From Brassica napus (Eukaryota; Streptophyta; Magnoliopsida; Brassicales; Brassicaceae), in assembly GCF_020379485.1 (NCBI RefSeq), contig NC_063446.1, forward strand, positions 12,261,597-12,325,596: 64,000 bases of DNA, read 5' to 3'. This document shows positions 10,636 through 21,305 of this stretch, piece after piece; the first letter of the stretch is position 1; the number at the start of each line of letters is the position of its first letter. Made by a program: the position numbers and the translations under genes. The notes beneath the pieces were generated by a model. It saw only the letters and a list, made by a program, of their open reading frames with translations, made no database searches and was not told where the DNA came from.

Positions 10636-13600
10636 GTTTTTTATGAATCAAATTCGTGTGTAAAGAGAGTAAGAAGGAGGATGAAGATATGGAGTGAATG
10701 AAGAGGAAGAGGGGTGCTTGTATTTATAGTTGAATCCTACCGACAACCCGAGGAAATTCCGACGGAATTCCGACGCCAACGGCTAGTTCGTCGGAATTTC
10801 CTCGGAATTTTAAAAATCCCCCAACGGTTCTCTAACGGCTATAATATATCCTCAGAATTCATTGGTTTTTTCCGAGGAATACGTTTTTCCTCGGTATTCC
10901 ATAAGAATATTCCGACGGATTAGTATTTCCTCGGAAATCCGTCGGTATATTCCGAGGAAATTCCGAGGAAACCAAATTTTGTGTTTCCTCGGAATTTCCT
11001 CGGAAATTTCTCGGGATATTCCGAGGATTTCATTTTCCGTCGGAATGTCCGTCAGAATACCGCTGTTTTCTTGTAGTGGCAGCTTCCCAAACTCTTGGAG
11101 GATTAGCCATTGGAACTTCAAGACCACACTCGTGTTCCTCCCATCCTTCAAGCGCATGCACTATCCCCCCAACTCTCCATGCGCTCATCACTCTCCTCCC
11201 CAGCCAATTCTACATTTTATACAAACAACTGTGTTATATATCGTAGTTAGTTATAAGATAGTTTTACTAAAGTTAACAAAATGTATATACCTCACAAGAA
11301 TCGATGTTTTGGGCAGAGTCAGGGATGATCATAGCCGGAGTGGTATGGTAAAAGCAGTCTTTTAGAAGTTTACTAGGAGGAAACTGAGAGAAAGGAATAA
11401 AGAGAGTTCCTTTTCTTGCCTTCTTCTGGTCTTCTTTGCTTAGCCTATCTCCCACCAACCAAATCTATACACCATATATTATGTTACACAGTTTTATGAA
11501 AATACTAGTACTTATCAGCTTTTATAAAAGTGATTGTTATGATGTACTAATGTACCATTGGGGAGTAATTGGTTGTGAGGACCAGATTTTCCTTGCAATG
11601 CCCGCCAATGAATCCAGCTATCATGCTATGCTCTTCCTCACGTAAAACCATCACCTATTTATTAAAATAGTTTATACCCCAAAAATTTAAAATGTGAGCT
11701 AATTATTACAGTCAAATGTAGAAAACATTATGAATATATATATATTGTAACCCGTAAGCAAAATGCTAAATTGAATTGGACTTAAAGTGACATTGTTTAC
11801 GTGACAGAAATAAGCTATCAAAGGACTAAGATTCGATAGATAATGACATAACGTTTTAACTACGTTCGATCATTTTTGTTTGTTTGTTTGTTAAGTATGT
11901 GAATTTTCATTAGATGAGTAATAACACAGAGAGATTACAAGTTTTTGATTAATCTAAGATGCTTATCAAAGCAAAGATGCTAAAGAGAGCCACACAAAAA
12001 GCTAAAAAAGACGCTAAAAACAAGTAAAGGTTTAATCAGTTTCACTTGGAACATAATTAAGGCTTGGCATTGTACTACTTCATAACATCACTATCGCTTC
12101 AGGAGATTTTTATAACTGTTGAAAACTAAAGAAACATAAACATATATATATTTTTATATATTTAAATAGGTACCTTGATGCCATTTTGGCAAAGAGAAAT
12201 GACAATGGCACGAGCAACTTTTGTGATTCGGCCTCAAAAGAGAACTTCTCTCGTGTCAACAGGAATACTATGAACCACCACCGCAGCTGCGAGACTGCTT
12301 CCATCTACTATCCTTATCTTTAGCTTTGGATGCTTCCTTACGTACATTTCTCCGTACCCATTTAATTCTTCTCCCTATCATATTACAGTATTTTATTAGG
12401 GTTTAAATATGTATAATGTATGGGGTCTATATATCTCTCGTTGGGATTTTATAACTTAATAATAGCTAACTGATGTATTAAATGCATGCCTGGTTCAGTA
12501 GCCCCAAACTCATTACTCTCACATCCTTCTTATCCGCTTCAAGGATAGCCGTCTCTATCATTTTGTTGATAGATTCCTTTTGCTGCTGCGACTTGTACTG
12601 TTGATTGACAAACGAATTAAATTACAAGACATGTAACTATTTGATATTAGAGAAGAGAGAGTAGAAGCAAACATGAGAGGAGAACTTGGGAAGAAGGTGC
12701 GAGTGAATGGTGAGATCACGGAAGCGGTTTCTCTCAAAGACAAAGGTCCGAGATGAGAAAGAAGTTAGTATGAAGGAGATAATGATAGTGAGGGGTCTCA
12801 TGAGGATTAGGTAACACCGAGAAGATAGGGGGTGCGAGGAGAGGGAAGAAAAGGCAAGTCGGAAATGGTAAATAGAATCCAGTGATGTTAGATGGGTGAG
12901 ATGAATTGCGTCTGGCTTCTCTTCTTCTTGCTCCAACGATGTTTCGTACAATGAGTCACTGCTCTTGTCGTTGGTCCCATATATGTAGTCGTACATTGGC
13001 ATGAATAGAGCATAGTTCGTTCTGAATTGCGTGTGGTGGAGCGAGTGAAATCTGCAATCACTATATATGTTTAGTCTCAAAATTTTTCAATGTGCCAATG
13101 TGCTATTCCTAATAATGTATAACGGACGACACACACAACATGAAGTTCTTGATAGATATCTCAGCATTGATTTACTGGAAAAAATAAGGAGAGAGAGTAG
13201 AAACAGTTTTTGGTAAAAATATTCTACAAAAATATGTGAGAGACCATTAGTTGTCAGTTTACAATTAATGTAACTCTCTTTTAATTTTAAATTTTTTTTA
13301 TTAGTTAAATGAAATTAAAATTTATTAGTATTATAGACACTATGTTCTAAGTTATGTCTTGTTTTTGGTAGCAAAAAAAATTTATACTGTTCTAAATTCT
13401 AATAATTTTTTTTTTTTTTTTGTAGATTGTAAACGTAAAAGAGTATCTGAACAAGTAAAATAATACTGTAACACATGTTATCAAAAAAAAAAAAAACTGT
13501 AACACACACAGTCAACTGTAAACGTGCCCAAGGTAAAGGTGAAATAATACTATTCTAGTGGATCTCGAAGAACTTACGAAGGAGTGTAGAGGAGGTACTT

Positions 13601-13816
13601 AAGAGGAGGGAAAAGAGAGAAGAAAGATCTCGGAATGAGCTCGAAGTTGCAGTGACCCATGCTGTTCATAAAATCTATATAACTTACGTAGAGAAAAATT
13701 GAGGCGGCAGCGTGCCACATCAAAAAGTCGTTACTGCAGGTATCCCCGCAATTATTAGTGTATAACAAATGTGCTCCGCAAATGGATGTACCACCGGTGC
13801 GATCAAAATTGGAAAA

Positions 13817-14330
13817 TTATCATATTTATAGTATCATTTTTCATGTTTACACTAACTAGTTTTACTCTCATTTTTATTGAAAGGTAAAATACATTTATAA
13901 CCTTAAGGTTAACTAATCTAGACTTAAGATTTAAAATTGAAGGTGGAGTAGAATTTTTAGAATGTAAAATTTATGATTCTAATAAATATTTAAAAAATAT
14001 AAAAAAATTTAGAAAATAGTTTCAAACATAATTTTAGATTTTCAAAAAGAAATTTTGAAAAAAAAATTCAGAAAAAGAATTCAAAATTTTTTTTTATAAA
14101 AAAATTTGAATTTGAAAAAGCATAATTCGAAAACATAATTTTATTTATTTAAATAATTATTTATTATATATATATATATAACAAGGGTATAATAGTTTTT
14201 TGCCACTTAATGAAGAATATATTTTTGCAAATGACGCACGGGTGTTTACTTTAATTTCTACCATGAATAATTTGTATTATTCTCTAATGAATAATGGTAC
14301 CATGAAAAGGGTAAACACGAAAATTCTCCA
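13817..14330. repeat. AT-rich insertion in intron 2 of CER1-like A
   Basis: Copy B lacks this block. Intron homology resumes at about 14330 (GGTACATGCATATGTCA). The ends show a weak inverted similarity (TTTTTCATGTTTACAC against TTTTCGTGTTTACCC in the other orientation). It is probably a decayed MITE or MULE, but the boundaries are uncertain. Confidence 0.35.
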
Positions 14331-14471
14331 AAATTCTGCATTTTATTATTGGTACATGCATATGTCATTGTATCAAATCTATTTTTTTTTATAGAAGACA
14401 ATTTTTAGTGAAACGCAATTAGTCTATACTAAATAAACTATATTAACACCAATTTTTGTTATATGTGAAAG

Positions 14472-15640
14472 GGCAAAACTCCTAAATAGTCTTTAAAAAA
14501 GCATTGTTCTCAAAATAGCACTCAAATGTCAAAATGACCAAAATATATTTTACTAAAGGGTTAAATAATAATTATACCGTCATTTATAATTTTATTAAAT
14601 ATAAAAACAAAATAGATATTAAAATTTCGAAAATAATAAGATCAAAATACTTTTTATAACTTTTCATTTTTTCAAAAAAAAAATTTGGATATTTTTTGAA
14701 AATTATTTTCTTAAAAAAGGTTTAGGGAGAACTTCTTAAATATCATGTATGATATCTTCCTAAATTTGAGTTTAGCAAGACCTTCCTAAACATGTGTGAT
14801 TTCTTCCAGAATTTGTAAATAAAAATGCTAAATTCAAAAATGCTTTTATAAATGTATAAATAGACTTCTTGAATGTAGTTTGTATGTATATATTTAAGAA
14901 GTTTATCATAAATATGTATTTATCTTCCTAAATTTTATTTATATGTATATTTAGGAAAAATATTAAACAATAGATTATCACATCTCTCAAAAATTTACGA
15001 AGATGCTTTTACATATTATAATATCCTTATAAAACTTAAATATCAAATTCAGGAAGGTCATCCAGAAATTTTAGGAAGATGTTATACATATTTAAGAATA
15101 TCTTATTAAATTTACATATAATTCAAAGTTCAGTAAGGCACTCATAAATATATATTCATGAAGATCCTCCTAAATAAACATTTGAAATTGTATTTTAAAT
15201 ATATATTTATGAAGATTTCCTGAATTTTATGAAGATGTTATACATATTTATCAATTTCTTTCTAGAAAGATATTATAATTATCAGATTTAGAAAAATATC
15301 ATGTACATTTTTTTTTGGTAGGAGAAAAATATCATATACATTGAGGAAGATTTTCCTAAACTCAAATTCAATAAGATATCATACATATTTAATAAGGTTT
15401 TCGTAAAAAAAAAAGTTGTTTCATAAAAATATTTATGGATTAAAATAAATTTTAAGAACTTTAGATTTTTTTCGCATTTTTATTAAAAAAATTCCAAAAA
15501 TAAAATTTCTAACTTTTTTAAACAATATTTATTTATTTTTAACATATCTAGAAAATAAATGTATAATTGTTATTTGCCTCTTTGATTAAACATATTTTGG
15601 TCATTTGGATACTTGTGAGTTATTTTAGTGATTAAAACCT
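14472..15640. mobile_element. MULE-like element with long imperfect terminal inverted repeats, in intron 2 of CER1-like A
   Basis: The left side (about 14505-14575) contains AATGACCAAAATATATTTTA. The right side, read in reverse complement (about 15610-15545), contains AATGACCAAAATATGTTTAA, and similarity extends about 100 bp inward and outward. The interior is AT-rich with many AAGAT...TTCCTAAAT repeats and no coding potential. The matching intron of copy B lacks it. Ends are approximate and no target duplication could be fixed. The superfamily is inferred from the long AT-rich inverted repeats. Confidence 0.5.
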
Positions 15641-16609
15641 TTTACGGCTATCATAGGTTTTCTCTATACGAAACTCATGCTTTTTGTTATAAGAAAAATG
15701 CAACACCTCTTATTGACGATTTTGTTATGACTTATTTTTTTCAAAATAGGCTTCCAGCATTTGGCTATAGTGCATATACCCTTCAGATAAGTTTTGTTTT
15801 GAATTTTCAGTGTAAAATTTATGATAAACCCCCATTTTAACCTCAAGTAAAAATTAATACAAAATAGTAAAGAGAACATAAATCCAAGAGTTTACTTGTT
15901 TCTGTAGGAGATTATTACAAGAGTTTAGCCTCAAGTAAACAAGTTTAGGTTTAAATTTTTGGGAAAAGTGATAAACATTAATTGGAACGGAGAGTGAGTA
16001 ATAATAGGTAGTGTGGTATAGACAGTTTTTATAAGTTTTGTGAGAGAGTATATATATAATTTTAATAACAGTTTACCTGAGATCGGTTCGGTGACGATGG
16101 AGGAGTGGTGGTGTGAATGGTAGCGTGAGTAGAGGAAGTGGTGGTGCAGTGCTCTGTGAAACCAGTAGTAGATGAACTCAACCGGACCAACATGGAGGAG
16201 AACGACTAGAACCATTCCATCGAGTCGCCAAAAAGGAAGGGTATTGGTTCCTAAGACATACAGTTTGGCTAAGTAAAAACCAAGACTGTAGAAGATGACC
16301 TGATCGTCCCAGGTACGTTCTCGGTCGACTTGATCAAACTCTATGGATTTGTTCACGATCCGTTTGGCTCCTTTGGCAGTTAGGTAACGGGAAACACTTA
16401 TCCAAATCTGGCCGTGAACAATCCGCCACACCGTTAGAGCCACTATCAAAAGTTTCTCGCCATCTCGCATTGACGCATACGAGTATATGCTGTCGATAAC
16501 TAGCGGCGCCAACACCAAGTACTACAATATTTATCCATATTTTATACAAAGATTATGACTAATGGTTGATATAAACAATAGCTTATAAATGCATCTATAT
16601 GAAGGTTAC

Positions 16610-16830
16610 CAAAAATAAATGCATAGGTGGTGCTCTTCGTTTGCTCACCCAGCTGATCCATCTGGGTGAAGATGCAGATCGATGTTCGTTTTGTACATTA
16701 TAATGCTATATCCAGATGGATCACCCAGCTGAATTTTTTAAAACTCATCTCAAATTCTCACCTAAATGAAGGTGAATCTTGATGGTGCATCTAGACGCAG
16801 ATGCATCTAATTCAGTCCAAAATGATAAAT
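16610..16830. repeat. Small inverted-repeat block at the broken 5' end of CER1-like A
   Basis: Homology to the copy B intron 1 stops near 16608. The block then carries the same motif, TCACCCAGCTG, next to ATCCATCTGG, in two arrangements (about 16645-16670 and 16712-16732). It then leads into the minisatellite. Exon 1 would be expected here but is absent. Confidence 0.4.
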
Positions 16831-16904
16831 GGCAAAAATAACATTTAAAATCAAAATATTATTTTCAAGCCAAAAATTCTATTTTTTTTTGCATATATAC
16901 TTTT

Positions 16905-17715
16905 TCGCCAGAACCGAAAAATACATTTTCCCACCAAAACTGAAAAACACATTTTCCCGCCAAAATCGCGAAAATGTGTTTTCCGCAAAAAAAAACAAAA
17001 AGCACATTTCCATAAAAACACACTTTTCGGCCAAACCAATAAAACCGCACTTTTCGGCCAAAACGGTAAAAATGCATTTTTTTGTCAAAATCGTAAAAAC
17101 GCATTTTCCCGCCAAAAACGCAAAAATGCATTTTTCTGCCAAAACCGCAAAAACTCATGTTCTCGCAAAAACCGCAAAAACGCATTTTCCCGCAAAAAAC
17201 GGAAAAATGCATTTTCCCGCAAAAACCGGAAAAATGCATTTTCCCGCAAAAACCAGAAGAACGCATTTCCCGCCAAAACTGGAAAACGCATTTTCCCACC
17301 AAAACCAGAAAACACATTTCCCCTTCCCGGCAAAACTGGAAAACGCAATTTTCCGCCTAAACCGGAAAAATGCATTTTTCCCGCCAAAACCGGAAAACAC
17401 ATTTTTCCACCAAAACCGGGAAATAAACAGTTTCCCGCCAAAATCGGAAAAAAACAGTTTTCCGCTAAAACCGCAAAAATGCATGTTCCCACCAAAACCC
17501 GCAAAAACGCATTTTCCTGCCAAAACCGCAAAAATGCATTTTCTCGTCAAAACACATTTTTCGGCAAAAACTGCAAAAAATATTATCCGCCGAAAACGAA
17601 AAAATGCAATTTTCCCATCAAAAACGTAGAAATGCACATTTTCTGCCAAAACCGCAAAAATGTATTTTTCCACCAAAACCGTAAAAATATTATTTTTCTG
17701 CTGAAACGTAAAAAA
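16905..17715 (+). repeat. 27-bp minisatellite, about 30 degenerate copies
   Basis: The unit is close to AAAACCGGAAAAATGCATTT plus TCCCGCC. Spacing between the CCGC cores is mostly 27 bp, with some units shortened. Because 27 is a multiple of three and the unit has few stops, several frames stay open on both strands; the longest, 266 residues, reads as repeated K-T-x-K-x-H-F-P-A. No start context, codon bias or conserved domain supports a real gene. Confidence 0.85.
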
Positions 17716-17729
17716 AATATAGTAGTCAT

Positions 17730-18504
17730 TTTATTTAATATATTTTTATTTTTATAATAGTATATATAAATTTTATGTAAATTTTGTAATATTATACATA
17801 GAAATAATTAAAAACATTATATATTTTTTAATTTTAAATTATTTTTAATATTTTTTATATATTAATATTATTTTTTATTTATTTTAAGGATCCAAATCCG
17901 GATCCGGATATCCGCCGGATATTACAATTTTTAGAAGGATATCCGGATCCGGATATCCGCCGGATATTACAATTTTTAGAAGGATATCCGACACCGGGAT
18001 ATCCGAAAACCCCGGATCCGGATAAAGATACCTTAAAATTGCCCGGATATCCGATCCGTCTCAAACCTACGTCCACCCACCAAATGGTCTTGTTTGTAGA
18101 GGTTATGTGTGCGCTACATATTTATATACAAAAACATGACAGCGACCTCAAACCATTTTTTGTTTGTTTCTGCGAATTGCAACATATGTTGTTCGCCTCG
18201 TTGTGCGAGTTACAAAAACTTTCGCTCTAAGACCATCTCCGGTCCCACTTTATATTTTACTCTATTTTGTAATAAATTATGGAGTATAAATTGGAGTGAT
18301 GAACAAACTCTATAAATGAAGTAATATTTTTTTATTTGTACATTACTCTATTTTCTATTTCATTTTGGAATAAAATATGAAATGAATTAGAGATAATCAC
18401 TCATTTTTTTAGTGACTTAAAATTGCGATTTGCGACTAGTCTCACAATCAGTCGCGCGAACCTGATCGCGCGATCATTCCTGCAACAACAAAACTAACAA
18501 TAAC
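17730..18504. repeat. Duplicated block, first copy: half hAT-type element plus CER1-like A upstream DNA
   Basis: It matches 19036-19814 over its whole length apart from small indels, including an extra 44-bp GGATCCGGATATCC unit here. It contains the right half of the hAT-type element (to about 18062), then the flank beginning CGTCCACCCACCAAATGG. It sits where exon 1 of CER1-like A should be. Confidence 0.85.
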
Positions 18505-18540
18505 CCGAATGATGGCTGATGATGACTACTACTACTATTA

Positions 18541-18783
18541 CTCCCTCCGTTCACTTATATATGACGTTTTACAACTTGCCACATCAATTAAGAAAGATAA
18601 CAAAATATCTATTTTAACCTTTATCATTAATATTAGATTAACCTTTTTGACTGAACTCGTTTTTTAATTATAAGGATAGAAAATGTCAGAATTTGTCATC
18701 TTTTGTATTGAATTTCGCAAACGTCAAATAATTTGATACACTATTTTTTTCATAAAACGTCAAATAAAAGAAAACAGAGGGAG
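18541..18783. mobile_element. Stowaway-like MITE (Tc1/mariner type)
   Basis: The ends are CTCCCTCCGTT and its near-perfect inverse AACAGAGGGAG, flanked by TA on each side (18539-18540 and 18784-18785). Length is 243 bp with no coding capacity. The interior repeats the ACGTCAAATAA / TATGACGTTTT inverse motif, typical of this MITE group. Confidence 0.85.
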
Positions 18784-18804
18784 TACTACTCAGTCACGTC
18801 CACC

Positions 18805-19374
18805 TAGGCCTGAGACTTTTATCCGAGATCCGGATTCGATCCGAGATTCGATCCGGATCCGATCCGAAAATCCGGATATCCGGAGGGGCCGAATCCGAAT
18901 CTGGATATTAAAATGTTGGATCCGTCAAAACCGGATCTGTATCCGGATACCTTAATTTTTTAGTCCGGATATCCGGATCCGTAAGTTTTATTAATAACTA
19001 TTTCAAAAATAGTAATATCTATATATAAAAATTAATTTATTTAATATATTTTTATTTTTATAATAGTATATATAAATTTTATGTAAATTTTGTAATATTA
19101 TACATAGAAATAATTAAAAACATTATATATTTTTTTATTTTTAAATTATTTTTAATATTTTTTTATATATTAATATTATTTTTTATTTATTTTAAGGATC
19201 CAAATCCGGATTTGGATATCCGCCGGATATTACAATTTTTAGAAGGATATCCGACACCGGGATATCCGAGAACCCCGGATCCAGATAAAGATAGTAAAAT
19301 TATGGATCTGCCGGATAAGGATCCGGATCTAGATACCTTAAAATTGCCCGGATATCCGATCCGTCTCGTACCTA
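18805..19374. mobile_element. hAT-type non-autonomous element with CCGGAT-rich arms
   Basis: The ends TAGGCCTGAGAC and GTCTCGTACCTA are inverse of each other with one mismatch. They are flanked by the 8-bp direct repeat CGTCCACC at 18797-18804 and 19375-19382. The arms are arrays of GGATCCGGATATCC and the centre is AT-rich. Length is 570 bp with no gene. The same family occurs at 30805-31304. Confidence 0.88.
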
Positions 19375-19814
19375 CGTCCACCCACCAAATGGTCTTGTTT
19401 GTAGAGGTTATGTGTGCGCTACATATTTATATACAAAAACATGACAGCGACCTCAAACCATTTTTTGTTTGTTTCTGCCAATTGCAACATATGTTGTTCG
19501 TCTAGTTGTCCAAGTTACAAAAACTTTGACTTTAAGACCATCCACAACCCCACTCCATATTTTACTCTATTTTATAATAAATTATAGAGTATGAATTGGA
19601 GTAATGAACAAACAAAAAAATATTACTCTATAAATGAAGTAATATTTTTTTATTTGTACATTACTCTATTTTCTACTTCATTTGGAGTAAAATATGAAAT
19701 GAGTCAGAGATAATCACTCATTTTTTTCAGTCTTAAAATCGCGATTTGCGACTAGTCTCACAATCAGTTGTGCGAACTTGATCGCGCGCCTCCAACAACA
19801 AAACTAACAATAAC
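19036..19814. repeat. Duplicated block, second copy
   Basis: Partner of 17730-18504 at an offset of about 1.3 kb. This copy belongs to the complete hAT-type element and its right flank, so it is probably the source. It lacks the MITE. Confidence 0.85.
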
Positions 19815-20627
19815 TTGCGATCTATGAAATCACACGCGAATCACATGTGCCATGTGAGGCACATGTAAAAGTTCCATTTTTAGAAAGTCCAAAAAGATTC
19901 ATAAGAGCATTTTCAAAAGACATTCTATTTTGAAGTTTACATAATTTCATATTGAAGTTAAAGATGTTTTTCTCTAAATGCAAAACTTGAAACTTAACTT
20001 CAAAAGTACTTATATTTCATACTATGGTTTTTTATATATTTCCTACTTAATTTAAATCTGCACATATATATAAATATTACAGCAATGTTAATTAATAAAA
20101 TGTTACACAAAAATATAAAATTTTACATAGAAATACATTATTGAGTATTAAACTTAAAGCAAAATACCACACTGTTCCATAAAAACTATATCCATGATGC
20201 TCCTACATATGATCTACTAGTGCATTTCCAAGTAAAAAAAAATGATCTTCTTTATTTTTAATTTGTAGATTACGAGTTAAAAATGGTTGAAAGAGATAAC
20301 TTCGGCTCTCCGATATCATAATCTACGAGAATGACTTCATTTTCAATCAATATAAGTAGTGATGATGGCAGATCAAATTCATTACGACGTCCTATTGGAT
20401 GGAAGAAAGCAAAAGAGAAAGATTACCAAAGGTAATAATCCGGCCGTTGATACTTTGATATCATCCAACAAACAAATCTTTGATTTTTTATAGGAAAGTT
20501 CAACAAACAAGAGAAAGAGTTGTGAGATGATTGAATAACAAATGAAAAAATGAAGCTAAAAAGTTAGTTTTAAAGAAGTATAAAATATTGTTTAAAGACT
20601 TAGCTTTATCGCTGATATTAATACTCG
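19815..20627. other. Former upstream region of CER1-like A
   Basis: The first part resembles DNA upstream of copy B (CACATGTGCCATGTGAGGCACATGT here against CACATGTGAGGTACATGTGAG near 36700). The rest is AT-rich without genes. The CACTA element inserted at the right edge. Confidence 0.55.
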
Positions 20628-20654
20628 TGACACTACAAGAAAACAGGGGGATTC

Positions 20655-21100
20655 TGATGGCCGAAATCGTCGGAAATTCGTCGGAATAGACCGATTCCGA
20701 CGAATTTCCGACGAACCTGTCCGTCGGTATCGTTTCATCGGAAAAAAAAAATTTGTCGGAATTTCGTCAGAACTTCCGACGACTTTCTGACGAATACCGA
20801 GAAACGTCATCCTGACAAACTTCCGACGATATTACGATGCGGATACACGAGACCAGAGCTCATCGGAAAAACTACGTACCGACGGAGAACGTTCGTCGGA
20901 CAATTCCGACGTAGAGTGTTCCTCGGTTTATTGCGACGAACTTTGGGCGTCGAAATTTACCGACGGAAAACGGTCGTCGGAATATACCGACGAACCTCGT
21001 TCGTCGGTATATTCCGACGGAAATGTGGTTTGTCGGTAAATTCCGACGGATATATGTCCGTCGGTATATTCCGACGACCATTGTCCGTCGGTATATACCC
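20655..21100. repeat. Left subterminal repeat array of the CACTA element
   Basis: Dense copies of TTCCGACGAA, CGTCGGAA and GTCGGTATATTCCGACG in both orientations. In En/Spm elements such repeats bind TNPA. The short ORFs here come from the repeat composition. Confidence 0.85.
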
Positions 21101-21305
21101 ATTTTTTTTTACAAATTAATTTTGCATTTTAATATATTTTTTGATATTAATAAATTTAAAAAATCAGAAATTTAAAACTAATAATATTATAAAATTTAAA
21201 TTCATAAAAACCGAAATAGGAAAAAAACATTCATAAAGTTTAAAATTCATACAAACCGAAATAGAAAAAAAAAATATTCCAAAAGTTTTAAAAAGCCGAA
21301 ATAAA

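Larger units (their letters stand above)
8933..11078 (-). mobile_element. CACTA (En/Spm) element, internally deleted, in CER1-like A exon 9
   Basis: The ends are perfect 18-bp inverted repeats CACTACAAGAAAACAGCG, flanked by the 3-bp target duplication GCA (8930-8932 and 11079-11081). Copy B, which is empty here, has a single GCA at the matching spot (CGAAGAGCAGCTTCCC), which confirms the insertion point. Subterminal arrays of TTCCGAGGAA-type motifs fill 8960-9360 and 10740-11060. The 2,146-bp interior keeps only the first part of a TNPD-like gene and the last exon of a TNPA-like gene. It is therefore a deletion derivative needing trans-acting proteins. Confidence 0.95.
8878..16521 (-). pseudogene. 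CER1-like gene copy A, inactivated
   Basis: Exons 2-9 of a CER1-like gene are found by comparison with copy B: 16521-16077, about 13806-13574, 13051-12673, 12597-12490, 12374-12174, 11654-11556, 11464-11291, and 11209-8878 split by a CACTA element at 8933-11078. Exons 2 and 4-8 have exactly the lengths of copy B. Disruptions: no exon 1 is found upstream; the exon 3 acceptor reads GCAC where copy B has GCAG; TGA stops lie in exon 3 (13722-13720) and exon 6 (12236-12234); and the transposon sits in exon 9. Intron 2 has also grown by about 1.8 kb through insertions. CER1-family proteins are ER membrane fatty acid hydroxylase-like proteins of alkane (wax) synthesis, but this copy cannot make one. 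Confidence 0.9.

Noticed and set aside
16829..17629. 266-residue ORF and several antisense ORFs of 150-173 residues
   Set aside because: They are readings of a 27-bp minisatellite whose unit length keeps frames open; no domain, start context or bias supports a gene.
20655..21100. CRISPR-like repeat-spacer array
   Set aside because: Eukaryotic genome, no uniform spacing or unique spacers; the pattern is that of CACTA subterminal repeats.
20592..21119. Arg/Val/Gly-rich ORFs in the CACTA left arm
   Set aside because: Repeat-derived; the same residues recur in all frames of the subterminal array.
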